Positions 1-9,500 of a stretch of 64,000 nucleotides of DNA are shown here, piece by piece. The position numbers and the translations under genes were made by a program. This DNA comes from Prunus persica (Eukaryota; Streptophyta; Magnoliopsida; Rosales; Rosaceae). The stretch spans positions 22,706,719 through 22,770,718 of the forward strand of contig NC_034012.1 in the NCBI RefSeq assembly GCF_000346465.2. Reading direction: 5' to 3'. Position 1 is the first letter of the stretch, and every line of letters starts with the position of its first letter. The notes below the pieces were generated by a model. It was given only the letters and a program-made list of their open reading frames with translations. It did not search any database and was not told the DNA's origin.

Positions 1-1063
1 ATATGGCTCGTATCCATGGCCATGATTTTCATCTCTCTTTCATCGTCGTCTTTTTCTTTTGCACGTTGCTTTTCAATTGCAAAGGCTTCCAATCGTGCCT
101 TGTCCGCTTCATCTCTCCTCAAGTCTCTCTCCAATCTTATAGAGAGTTGTTCTTAGCTATTTGCTCGAATATTTGAACACAATCAATGTTCGAAGTGGCC
201 CCTCTCTTGGCCTTTGCCGCCTTTCTCCCAATAGGTCTCGGCGGACGTGGGAGTGGTGACTCCGTTTCCATTGGGGAGTCTAATAGCGAATCGGTTGATG
301 GCGATTCGTGGAGCGGCGTCTCATGCAACACAACCGGGGGTGCGGTAGGAATAATTTTGAATCTGGAACAATCCTTGACAATTTCCCAACATTGGAAATG
401 CACAAAACTTTTTTTCCCTTGCCCCGTGGCACCGAACCACATTTGTGCTTGTATGATCTATTCAAAATAAATAATTGGAAGTGCATTACAAAAATATACA
501 ATGCAATAAATTATAAACTATTTTGAAATGCAAGAATAAAATTGATTATGTAAATAAATATAGACAAATTGAAAATGCAAAAACAAAAATAAAGATTATG
601 CATGAAATTATAAACTATTTTGAAATGCAAGATTAAAATTGATTATGTAAATAAATAAAGCCAATTAGGAAATGCAAAAATAAAATAAACATTGTGCAAC
701 AAAAAAGAAATAGAATATGCAATAAAAAAAAAAGTTATCCCAAATTGATTAAAATGGCAATTAAAAATATTTTACCTCATCGGAAAGATTCGCACTGCTC
801 CGAATGTTCTCCTTTGCTTTTGTCAAGGCATTTCTCCATTTCCCTAACTCTTTGTTTAGAATTTTCCATCTACTAGACAAAGCCATTTCGGTCCGAATGG
901 AACCCGATCTTTGACAAAATTCTCCATGAATTTTGCTCCACATATGATGGAACTTCATCTCATTGCCCGTGATAGGGTCATGACTAACGTTCACCCAAGA
1001 CTCGCACAACGCAATATCTTCCTGGGTTGACCACGAGCCTCCGATTTCAACAGAAGATGCCAT
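1..1063 (-). pseudogene. Myb/SANT-like, NAM-associated-domain protein (GST T3-like family), partial and frameshifted
   Basis: The start is the ATG whose A is at 1063 (MASSVEIGGSWSTQED); an upstream in-frame ATG at 1096 is less likely. Exon 1 is 1063-776 and has the Trp-rich SANT-like helices (GGSW, ESWVNVSHDP, HHMWSKIH, SSRWKILNKELGKW). It ends at a good donor (GAG/GTAAAA). Exon 2 starts at 457 after an acceptor and encodes MWFGATGQGKKSF, HFQCWEIVKDCSRF and a Pro-rich, basic linker typical of proteins annotated 'glutathione S-transferase T3-like', which have no GST activity implied. The frame hits a stop at 137-139, but coding continues in another frame (RLERDLRRDEADKARLEAF, then EREMKIMAMDTSHM) to the window edge, so it is frameshifted near 140-150 and truncated by the window. 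Probably a DNA-binding partner of a Harbinger transposase. Confidence 0.75.
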
Positions 1064-1098
1064 TTGTTTATTTTCTACAAATGGAAAGTAGTACAAAA

Positions 1099-1305
1099 AT
1101 GTGAGTGGATAGTAAAAAATATTGGAAGGAGAAGAGTTTGTATGGAATTGGTGTGGAAAGTGGAAAATATGAGTAGAGAGTAAAAAATATTGGAAGGAGA
1201 TGAGTTTGTATGGAGATTTGGTGTGGAAAATGAATTATGTGAGTGGAGAGTAGAAAATATTGTATGGAGAAGAAATTGTATGAAGATTTGGTGTTGAAAG
1301 TAGAT
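1099..1305. repeat. About three tandem ~70-bp repeats in the leader of the Myb/SANT-like gene
   Basis: Three degenerate units share the phrases GAGTGGAGAGTA, AAAATATTGGAAGGAGA and TTTGTATGGAGATTTGGTG. They lie between the predicted TATA box (1319-1326, minus) and the ATG at 1063, so they would form the 5' leader of that gene. Confidence 0.7.
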
Positions 1306-1318
1306 AAAATGGTTAGGT

Positions 1319-1326
1319 ATTTATAG
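1319..1326 (-). promoter_or_regulatory. TATA box for the minus-strand Myb/SANT-like gene
   Basis: The plus strand reads TATTTATA, so the minus strand reads TATAAATA, about 255 bases upstream of the ATG. It is the only strong TATA upstream of the gene. Placement is inferred. Confidence 0.5.
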
Positions 1327-1489
1327 GGAAAAAATACATACATTTTTGGTATTTTTTTAAAAAAAATTTCAGAATTTTTTCGGATTTTTTATAAATTTTT
1401 TTGGCCAAAAAAATGAGAACCGTAGGATTTCTGAAAAAAATCCAATCGGAGCCACCCGGTGCCGACCCGTGGCATGTAACCGTTGGTGG

Positions 1490-1630
1490 TGACGTCAGCG
1501 CTGACGTCGTCGTGACGTCATCGCACTTCAGTCAAATTTTTTTACCGTTGGCGCGTGTATTACACGCGCCAACGGTAAAAAAATTTGAATTTACTGCGCT
1601 GACGTCGTCGTGACGTCAGCGCTGACGTCA
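1490..1630. repeat. 141-bp palindrome (stem-loop), inner 57 bp perfect
   Basis: The sequence is symmetrical about base 1560. The inner arm reads TTACCGTTGGCGCGTGTA and its complement follows at once, giving a perfect 57-bp palindrome (1532-1588). The outer arms carry mirrored TGACGTCAGCGCTGACGTC blocks, with mismatches between them and the core. It is probably subterminal structure of the Harbinger-like element. Confidence 0.9.
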
Positions 1631-1789
1631 GCTGAACTCAGGCTCGAGCCCAGTCGAATTTCGCCCTTGGGCCTGCCCGGGCTCGTGGGACCCGCAGCTT
1701 GCCCGGGCTTCTTTCTCTGCGCTGGAGCTGGACTCGGGCTGGTTCTTGCCTTTTGCCTGGGCCAACCCTCAGCGATGGACCTGCTCTTA

Positions 1790-2395
1790 GGATCGTGTAG
1801 GAATTTGCATCGAGAATCGGTGTCCCGGATGCTCCGATTCAATGATTCAAAGTTTACGTAAAACGATGACCGTCCGATCATGCGATTGCGAGTAATTCGA
1901 CTGCTCGATCTGGACCAAACTGGCAGGACGTATTTAGTAAACTTTGTTGAACCCGTAGAAACTTTCATATCGAAAATAGGAGTTCGCAGGCCCCATCGGC
2001 CTGGTTGACCAAAAACGAGAAGTTTGACCTACTGTTGACCACGGGTCTTTTGAGACTTTCTCATCTTTTGGGAATGTATCAGAAAGGCTTTAGGACCTTT
2101 CCAAGGTTGTGTATATACATTAAGTTTCTGAGAATTATGGGCTTGGGTGTTTGTTTCAATTGTGGCCTTACAGTACCGAATAGTATTACTGGAATTGTTC
2201 GCTGACGATAGATTCGTGGGATTTTGAATGGTGGTTATGGCGTATTGTTGAAAACATGGATTTGTTTTTATGTTGTGATGTTGGGTACAGTTGTGGTATT
2301 GGTGGGAAAGTGATTTGTTTTGGTAATAGGTATTTTGTTTCTTGAGGTTATAAAAGCGAGCTCTCGGGTCGGCTTCAGCCCTTACCATGTTACAC
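1790..2395 (-). repeat. LTR-like fragment, minus orientation, related to the LTR at 38089-40541
   Basis: Read on the minus strand it shares ordered phrases with 39100-39360: GTCAACCAGG, ATGATCGGACGGTCA (compare GCACGATCGGACGGTTA) and CTACACGAT. I take this as a diverged copy of the same Gypsy-type LTR family. Its ends are not defined, and no coding capacity was recognised. Confidence 0.5.
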
Positions 2396-2408
2396 AAGAC
2401 TTTCCGTT

Positions 2409-2456
2409 TATATATATATATATATATATTGTTATTATTACTATTATTATTATCAT
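2409..2456. repeat. (TA)n then (TTA)n microsatellite
   Basis: A run of TA dinucleotides is followed directly by imperfect TTA/ATT trinucleotides. From 2457 to 2832 I see no gene or element: AT-rich sequence that flanks Copia element 1 on its left. Confidence 0.9.
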
Positions 2457-2832
2457 TTTATTTTAATAATTGTTATTATAATTTTCGTATGCTCTGATTT
2501 CTTTCTTAGTTTGTGTGGTGGTTTTGGATAATTCAGTTCAAAAAGGTAATTTAGGCAATTCTTGTTGATCTCTATATAGTGGTTATGGAACGGTTAATGA
2601 TTCTGAATAATTAAGTGACAATCAAATTGTTTTTATGGATCAAGTTATAGGTTTTTTGATTCATACCAATACTGTATTTAGTCATATTGTTTGATAGTTC
2701 AAATATAAAACTCATTTGAAGTGTTTGTATCTTACTTGAAAGGTGTGGTAAAGTCTTTTGCAATAATGTTCTGTACTAGGTATTTCATGTGCATTGTCAT
2801 GGGGAGCTGAGTTACATTGGGTTAGTAGTATC

Positions 2833-3171
2833 TGTAAGATGGTTTGCTGTCTTAAACCACATAAGTGATCTTCTAATCGAATAAGGATTCCTAAGAACTC
2901 ATGGTTTATCAGAAAGTCTATTCCTATAAGATATGGCAGCCTAATATAAGTGTTCTAGATATATACACAGGCTTAAGGATTCCTACTTTGATAAGGATTA
3001 AGATTACCTAATCCTATAAGCATTAAGGTTATCTCTAGGAGTTTCTTGATGGGCAAAACACCTAGAGATATGCATATAAATAGGAGGCTCCTTCTAGAGC
3101 CGAGACACACAAAAACAAGAATACAGATATTCACCCCATTAGAATTACTGCTGAAAGAGTTCTTGGCTTCT
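2833..3171 (+). repeat. 5' LTR of Copia 1, lacking its U5 end
   Basis: It matches the 3' LTR from its first base to CTTGGCTTCT, then diverges. The last ~106 bp present in the 3' LTR are missing. What follows is CCATCAGAGC, apparently the remainder of a TGGTATCAGAGC-type initiator-Met tRNA primer-binding site. One deletion seems to have removed the LTR end and the start of the primer site. Confidence 0.9.
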
Positions 3172-3390
3172 CCATCAGAGCTTTAGTTATATCATGTTTT
3201 ACCTAACCAATCTGAAACAAGAAATCTATGAAACTTTAAATTGAAGGTTGCAAGTTATATAGACAAGAACATGATAACAGTATAAAGAATTGACTTTATC
3301 GTGTCCTTGACAATTTTTTGATCAAGTTTGCAGTTGCCATGGGATAATTGAGCAAGCTAAGCGGCTCAATCATTCCGTGATAACTACATT
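3172..3390 (+). other. Copia 1 leader, part 1 (residual primer-binding site)
   Basis: ATCAGAGC at 3174-3181 looks like the end of a Met-tRNA primer site. The rest is non-coding leader, cut at ATT by the CACTA insertion. The leader resumes at 17218. Confidence 0.6.
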
Positions 3391-4430
3391 CACTACTACA
3401 AAAAGTGAAAAAGACGACCAGAAAACAACGACGGTCTAAGTGAAAACCGTCGTGGTTTTTAAAAAGACGACGGTTCTAAAAACACCGTCGTGTAATACCA
3501 CCTTAGACAACTAAAAATGGAGATTCAAATGGCTGTTCAAAAACAACGACGTACCTAATTAAACAACCGACGTCTATTTGAAACAGATTTCCGCAGTGTA
3601 AAATCAAAGCAAACAAAGAACGGCAGAAGTTATGAATAGACCGACGTAGAAAGTAAAGACGACGATTTCAATAAAAGACGCCGTTTTTACTCATAAAATA
3701 ACACGACGAGGTTTTCGTATAAGACGCCGTATAATTACAAACAAATCCACGGCTTTAAAATACAAAATAATCTTAACAGATGACACAGATTTGCAATCAG
3801 AGAGACAATTTTTTGGAAGTTGATCAACGTCGTTGCAAATTTGCATTCAGAGAGACAATTTTCAACGACGGTTATATTATACCTAACGACGTTTAAAAAC
3901 AAATCAACGTCGCTCAACAAATATATTACGTCGTCTTAGTCTTACTTAAGACGACGAAAAACGACGACAGTAGTAAAAAAACAGTCGTTGTTTTTATATT
4001 CTTATTTTATTTAAATCTGTCGTGTTAGTTAAAAACGACGGCATAACAAAAAACCGTCGTTTTGTTTCAAACTGAATTAATTTAAATTTTCTTCAGGAAA
4101 GCAAAATCTATTTATAATTTCCTCGGGTTAGTAATATTGCGTCGTGTTAGTTTACAAATTCTAGAACATTAATTTCCCTCATTTTAAATTTCCTCGGGAA
4201 AGAAAAATCTATTTATCACGCTTTGTAATTGAAAACTAAAACTGAAAGAATTCTGGAAAAAAAACTCTATTTATAATTTAAAAATAAAATCCACGTCGGT
4301 TGTAGTACACTTAACGACGTTTAACAAAATAATCTACGTCGGTAATTATAAATCTACCGCCATCTTACCTTAATATAGACGGTAGAACAGAAAACCGCCG
4401 TTGTTTCAGTTTCTTTAACAGTTTGGTCCT
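3391..4430. repeat. 5' subterminal repeat block of CACTA 1
   Basis: Dense ACGACGG, CCGTCGT, CACGTCGG and CGTCGTG motifs in both orientations, often as short inverted pairs across an AT-rich loop. In En/Spm such subterminal motifs are the binding sites of the TNPA-type protein. No coding sequence was recognised. Confidence 0.85.
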
Positions 4431-4470
4431 TTATCTTTCTACAGGACTTGTATAGTTCAAAGCATTGACA

Positions 4471-4832
4471 ATGTCTTCATCATATCTCCCAGCAACTACT
4501 GATTCGATTGCTCATGCTTTAGAGGCCATCTGAAGCCATTTATATTCTTTATCGCATTCTTGAAACCCATCTTCTTCTTCTGAAGCTCTACGGATAAAGG
4601 AAGAGGCTATCACAAATCTGACGGATCTTCTTAGTCAAAAAAATCAAGCAGAGGATCAGGCACATCTGATCTTCAGATTTCCCTGAGAAGCGAACTTTCC
4701 CTCGACAGCGAGTGGAGGCCAGGCTTGCATCTCTTTTGATGGAAAGCAAGGAGTATTCAGAAGCACTAAGTGTCCTATCAGGCTTGATCAAGGAAGTGAG
4801 AAGGCTAGTTGACAAGCTTCTTCTAGTCAACT
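4471..4832 (+). pseudogene. RPN6: Captured fragment of 26S proteasome subunit RPN6 (PSMD11 family)
   Basis: The plus strand encodes three separate pieces of the N-terminal part of plant RPN6. The first starts at the ATG at 4471 (MSSSYLPATTDSIAHALEA). The second is SEAIYILYRILE at 4529 followed, after a 1-base frame change, by PSSSSEALRIKEEAITNL at about 4567. The third is EKRTFPRQRVEARLASLL from 4685, then SKEYSEAL and KEVRRL, ending near 4832. A stretch equivalent to some 40-45 residues between the second and third pieces is absent, as if exons were joined or deleted. Frameshifts and stops prevent an RPN6-like product. RPN6 is a lid subunit of the 26S proteasome. The fragment lies inside the transposon and downstream of a leftward promoter-like module, hence antisense to it. 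The identification is from recalled family sequence; I am confident of it. Confidence 0.88.
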
Positions 4833-4837
4833 AGCCT
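4802..4837. repeat. Perfect 12-bp inverted repeat at the edge of the RPN6 fragment
   Basis: AGGCTAGTTGAC (4802-4813) pairs with GTCAACTAGCCT (4826-4837) across a 12-base loop. The left arm is RPN6 coding sequence (RRLVD). The right arm begins where RPN6 similarity ends. Confidence 0.85.
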
Positions 4838-4926
4838 AAATGTAAGCTCAATTTCTCTTTGAGAAAGACCTCCAAATTATTGTCTTTGAGATGTGAGAGA
4901 CAGTGTCTCTGAGAGAGGAAGAACTT

Positions 4927-4975
4927 GGAACCCTAAATGTAAACCGCGAAAATGAATGAAAGCGACAAATTTATA
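4927..4975 (-). promoter_or_regulatory. Leftward TATA and leader module of CACTA 1
   Basis: On the minus strand, TATAAAT (plus 4969-4975) is followed about 33 bases later by TTAGGGTTCC (plus 4927-4936). The same TATA-to-AGGGTTCCAA arrangement, at 29-38 bases spacing, occurs twice in CACTA 2. Transcription from here would run left through the RPN6 fragment in antisense. Confidence 0.5.
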
Positions 4976-4982
4976 GAATAAA

Positions 4983-5690
4983 TTTTTAAAACCAACGGCG
5001 GTCCTTACCAAAAAACCGCCGTTTAAATTGTAAAATCAACGTCGGTATTACTGACGTATATTACAGAACTCCACGTCGGTATATTAATAATAACGACGTC
5101 TTAAATAATCTACCATGACGCGAGTTATTACTTATGTACTTTAATTTTTGAGTTTACTACGACGGTACCTACAACACTACTGTCGTATTTATTTACCACG
5201 TCCGAAGTTAAATTTACCGTCGTATTTTGTACTTTATACGTCGTAGTTATATGTAACCGCCGTATTATTTTTTTGAAATGGTTTTATATGTAAGCAACTT
5301 TTCGTCTACTTGACTTACACATTAGTTGTTTTTATATTCTTATTTTATTTAAATCTGTCATCCAAAAAAGAAACTTTACATATTGCAGAATATTAATTTC
5401 CTTCGTTTTAAATTTCCTCCGGAAAAAAAACTCTATTTATAACGCACTGTAATTGAAAAATAAACTGAAAGGTCACGGGAAAAAAAATTCTATTCATAAT
5501 TTAAAAATTAAAATCCACGTCGGTTATATTAAACCTAACGACGTTAAATTAAATGATTCCACGTCGAACGAAAAATATTGCGTCGTGTTAGTTAAAAACG
5601 ACGTAGTTAAATGTAACCGCCGTATTATTTTTTTGAAATGGTTTTATATGTAAGCAACTTTTGGACTTACACATGCACTGTTTCCAAACC
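4983..5690. repeat. 5' subterminal repeat block of CACTA 1, second part
   Basis: More ACGACGG/CCGTCGT-type motifs, with internal duplication: the phrase CCGCCGTATTATTTTTTTGA followed by AATGGTTTTATATGTAAGC occurs near 5259 and again near 5617. No gene was recognised. Confidence 0.8.
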
Positions 5691-5699
5691 CGATTAAAA

Positions 5700-5842
5700 A
5701 TTTCAATCTCCAGAGAAACCTTTTCGTCTTTTTTCCTTGTCAAAGCATTGTCAGAGTTTCTCATCGTCTTCCTCTCGTCTTCTTCGTCGTCTCTGAACTT
5801 AAACATCGATCATCTTCCTCTTGCTTTCATTGCACGCAAAAG
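5700..5842 (+). other. Putative non-coding first exon of the Transposase_24/C48 gene, CACTA 1
   Basis: A pyrimidine-rich leader ends TTGCACGCAAAAG followed by GTAAGC at 5843. CACTA 2 has the equivalent leader ending TTTGCACGCCAAAG/GT at about 33161. The first coding exon starts after an acceptor (CACTTGCAG, ending 6515), so a 5' UTR intron of about 670 bases is implied. The exon's 5' end is a guess. Confidence 0.5.
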
Positions 5843-6515
5843 GTAAGCTTTCATTTTCACTATTTTGGTTACTGTTTTGCATGCTCATACGTTTTTTGTT
5901 TGAAAAATCTTTTTACCTTTTTTCTGGCCAAAATCATTTTACTTCTTTCCAAGTTTGATAAAATATACAGACAAACAGGGAAAGTTTCCAACTTTGAAGA
6001 CAACTACCTCAACTAAATAAGACGACGGTAGACCACGACGGTTCGTCAGTTGTTCTAGCGTCGTCTGAAAATTGACAAAGTTGTTTTTAAAATAATAGTC
6101 TTTTTTTATATGCTTGTTTAATTGCAGGTTTGATTTCTCTGAACAATGGTTTTTGTTTTTCCCTTATTTGATAAAATATAAAGAAAAAGAAACTAGGGTT
6201 GGTATCTAATATAGACGACAAAATATCTTATTGTTTTACGTCGTGTGAATGTTAATACCACGACGGTGTATTACTATTGACGTCGTATGAACATAAATAC
6301 CACGACGTTATATAAATAATAGTTTTACCACGACGGTGTATTACTATTGACGTCGTGTGAACATATATACCACGACGTTATATAAATAATGGTTTTAAAC
6401 ATTTATTACGTCTGAGATTATTTCATTGCGTCGTCTAAAAGCATATCATACGTCGTAGTTTTTTAATACCGTCGTTTGTGTTCTTAATGTTTTCCTGAAA
6501 TATTTTCACTTGCAG
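5843..6515. other. 5' UTR intron filled with CACTA repeats
   Basis: Non-coding. It contains a ~70-bp tandem duplication (ACCACGACGGTGTATTACTA at 6257 and 6327) and further CGTCGT motifs. Confidence 0.6.
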
Positions 6516-6529
6516 TTTTGTCTGTTAAA

Positions 6530-9500
6530 ATGGTTTCTCAACAACAAACTAAGGATTCTGGCTCCAAGAAGCTTGGAATGGTAGCTCCTCAAGACAAGTC
6601 CTCGAAGGAGATGAAGTCTTCGAAGAAGATGAAGTTTGCTTCATCATCTGCTGAGACAGAACCAACCAGCCAGACAACAATCTCTGATGATTCAAAGACT
6701 GGTCGAGGTATGAGCACAATGCCTCGTGTTGTGAAGAGAAAGCTTCAGAAACTGAGGCCAATTGTTGAGTACAATAAAAGGGGGAAAGGTGTTGGCCAAG
6801 CACATATTGAGATGCAGTCGTATATTGGTGTGTTGGCACGCTCCAGGATCCCACTTGTGGACAAGAAATGGTCCCAAATCCCCAAGGATATAAAGGAGCA
6901 GATTTGGGAAGCAGTTGACATGGCTTTTGTCGTAGGCCAAGGGGGCAAGACCTCTGTTTTAGCTTCTGCTGCCAAGAAATGGAAGGATTTCAAGTCTACA
7001 CTAACGAGGCATTATATCCTTCCATACACCAATGACAGGGAGAAATTAAGCCAACCCCCTGAAACATATAAATTCATAGAGAAAGCACAATGGGATGCCT
7101 TTGTAGCTTCAAGGCTATCCAAAGATTTTGAGTCTGTGCATTCTCAACATGCACAGATTAGGGAGAAACTCGAGTACAATCATCGATTGTCTCGAAAAGG
7201 ATATGCTGGATTGGAGGATCAATTGGAGGAAACCATGCCTGGGGTAGAAATTGATCGATCTACCTTATGGAAGAGAGCTAGACAGGACAAACATGGTAAC
7301 ATCCCTGATCCAAAGGTGGCAGAGAAAGCAAAATTAATTGTAAGCCTACTCACTCTGTTTTAAATTTTTATTAAACTGTGAATTATTCTTATTACGTCGT
7401 ATGTTATATTTTTCGTCGTGTGAATGATATTACCACGTCGAAAAGTTATTAAAAACGTCGTTAAAGGTCTAAATAGGAATCACTACTATGTTTTCTGTAA
7501 TTATAGCATAAGACGTCGGTGGTTCATTTTCGCGTCGTGTGAATGATATTACCACGTCGAAACTTTTTTTAAAACGTCGTTAACGGTCTAAATAGGAATC
7601 GCTACTCTGTTTTCTTTAATTATAGCATAAGACGTCGGTTGTTTATTCATTTCGTCGTTTTAAATAAATAACCACGTCGGTATAACTACCGTCGTGATAA
7701 GTTATAATAACGTCGGTTTATACGTTATTGCGTCGTGTGAAATTATATAATACGTCGTTTGTACATAAATAACCGTCGTGTGTTTTTTTGTTTATCTTTG
7801 TTTTAGGATGAATTGCAGAAACAAGTCTCGGAAGGCAAAGTCAGAGTAGATGGCAGCAATGATGTGCTGACCATGGCTTTGAGCCCCGAGCATCCAGGCA
7901 GAGTGAGGGGAGTTGGTGCTGGTGTTTCCCCAAGGCAATATTTCAATTTGCCCAAACCACAGAGGGTGAGCTTTGACGACCGTTTGAATGACAGTTTAAG
8001 AGTTCTCCTTCAAGAAGAGACTAAAAAGATGGAGGCTAAGGCAAGGGAAGAGGCCTTAAGGATGGAGGCTAGGACAAAACAATTGGTAGAGGCTGAGAGG
8101 GAGCATTTCCTGAGTCAGCTTTCCCAATTAATTCCCAATTTTGATCCAAGCATGCTTAAACCTAGAATTAGCCAAAGCCCCAAAAATCCAATGTCTGACA
8201 AAGCTAGCTGCTCTGGAGGTGATGTGAGATCCCTACATTTGGAGGATGATACTGCCAAAATGGGGAAACATCAGCCAGATGAAGAGAAGGAAGAAGAAAA
8301 AAGAGATGAAGAGAAGGAAGAAGAAAAGGAGAAAGAAGATGAAGAAAAGCATGACGACAAGGTATGTTCACATAACTTTGCCTTTTTTATTTGTTTTTCA
8401 AAATTTCAGACGTCGATATTTTTATTTAATCCGTCGTTTGTTTAAAACTTAGACGGCGGAATTTTTTTAAGACGTAATAAAATATTTAAACGACGGTTTT
8501 TGCACCGTCGTTTAAATGGTTTCAGACGACGCTTTATTCATAAAACCGTCGTCTTTATTGAATTACCACGACAGTTTTTTCACCGTCGTTTAAATACTTT
8601 TAAGACGACGTTTTATTCCTTAAACCGTCGTCTTTATTGAATTACCACGTCATTTTTTTTATTTCTTTAAACAGGTTATTGAAGTTGGTGCTTATTCAAA
8701 TATGGAGGCGCCATCTTCTTTAAAAACCCTTTGTCGTTTTGTGGAAACGACACTCCTGCCTGAGGATAAGACACTCCAATTTACAATTGATAAGGAGGTG
8801 TTTGGTGGTGAGCGCGATACCTTCCTCCTGCCTGAAGATATTACACAATTTGCAGGCATGGAAGAAATTGGAGCTACTGTATTGGCTGTATATATGAGGT
8901 TTGTACTTCTAAAATAATACCTCGTTGGTTTATATATTGCGTCGTCTTAACTAACTAACCACGTCGTCTTAACTAACTACCGTCGTGATAAATATATTAT
9001 AACGTCCTCATCTATTTCAGTACGTCGTGTGAAATATTATAATACGTCGTTTGTTTATACATAACCGTCGTGTTTTTTTGTGCTGACTTGTTTATATTAT
9101 TTTATGTATTTAGGTACTTACACGATGTTTTGAAACAAGCCAATATGTGCAGCATGGTTGGCTTTATCGACCCTGCTACAGTTAGTGCCAACTCTGGCAC
9201 AATAACTGAAAGATCACGACTGGTAGCAGCTCGACTTCAGAAGACAGACGGTGAACAGATTTTCATGATGCCTTACAATCCAGGGTTAGTCTCCTTAGGA
9301 TTTTGTTTTTATGATTTTCAATAAATGACAGCTTATAAACTAACCACGTCGGTGTTTTATTTTATTTAGTCGTTTGAAACTACTAACCACGTCGGTATTT
9401 ATTTATCGTCGTGATAAATATATAATGTCGTCGTTATCTACTTTATTTCGTCGTGTGAAATACTATAATACGTCGTTTTTGTAAATAACCGTCGTTTTTA

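Larger units (their letters stand above)
1..1786 (-). mobile_element. PIF/Harbinger-like DNA transposon, right end only
   Basis: Read on the minus strand from 1786, the terminus is GAGCAGGTCCATCGC, which resembles the GAGCATCTCCA-type terminal repeats I recall for plant PIF/Harbinger elements. It is followed on the plus strand by TTA at 1787-1789, the usual Harbinger target site. The element carries a minus-strand Myb/SANT-like gene, the class of accessory ORF these elements encode. The left terminus and any DDE transposase lie outside the window, so the family call rests on one end plus the ORF. It seems to have inserted into LTR-like sequence that resumes at 1790. Confidence 0.5.

Noticed and set aside
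1591..1968. 125-aa minus-strand frame across the palindrome and GC-rich segment
   Set aside because: Low-complexity Pro/Ser/Arg text spanning the end of the Harbinger-like element and the neighbouring LTR fragment; no domain.
2029..2397. 122-aa minus-strand frame
   Set aside because: Lies in the LTR-like fragment; Asn/Gln-rich chance frame with no family resemblance.
4588..4830. 80-aa minus-strand frame opposite the RPN6 fragment
   Set aside because: It is the shadow of RPN6 codons on the other strand; RPN6 similarity is clearly on the plus strand. It might be transcribed, but there is no reason to call it protein-coding.
3391..5690. Regularly spaced short repeats that could suggest a CRISPR-like array
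   Set aside because: Repeats vary in length, spacing and orientation, lie in a plant CACTA transposon, and fit subterminal transposase-binding motifs.
6518..6529. Upstream start of the Transposase_24-like exon
   Set aside because: Those codons begin with TTG, not ATG, and sit just after the splice acceptor; the first ATG is at 6530. Likewise the TNP2 start is ATG 12257 rather than the GTG at 12248.
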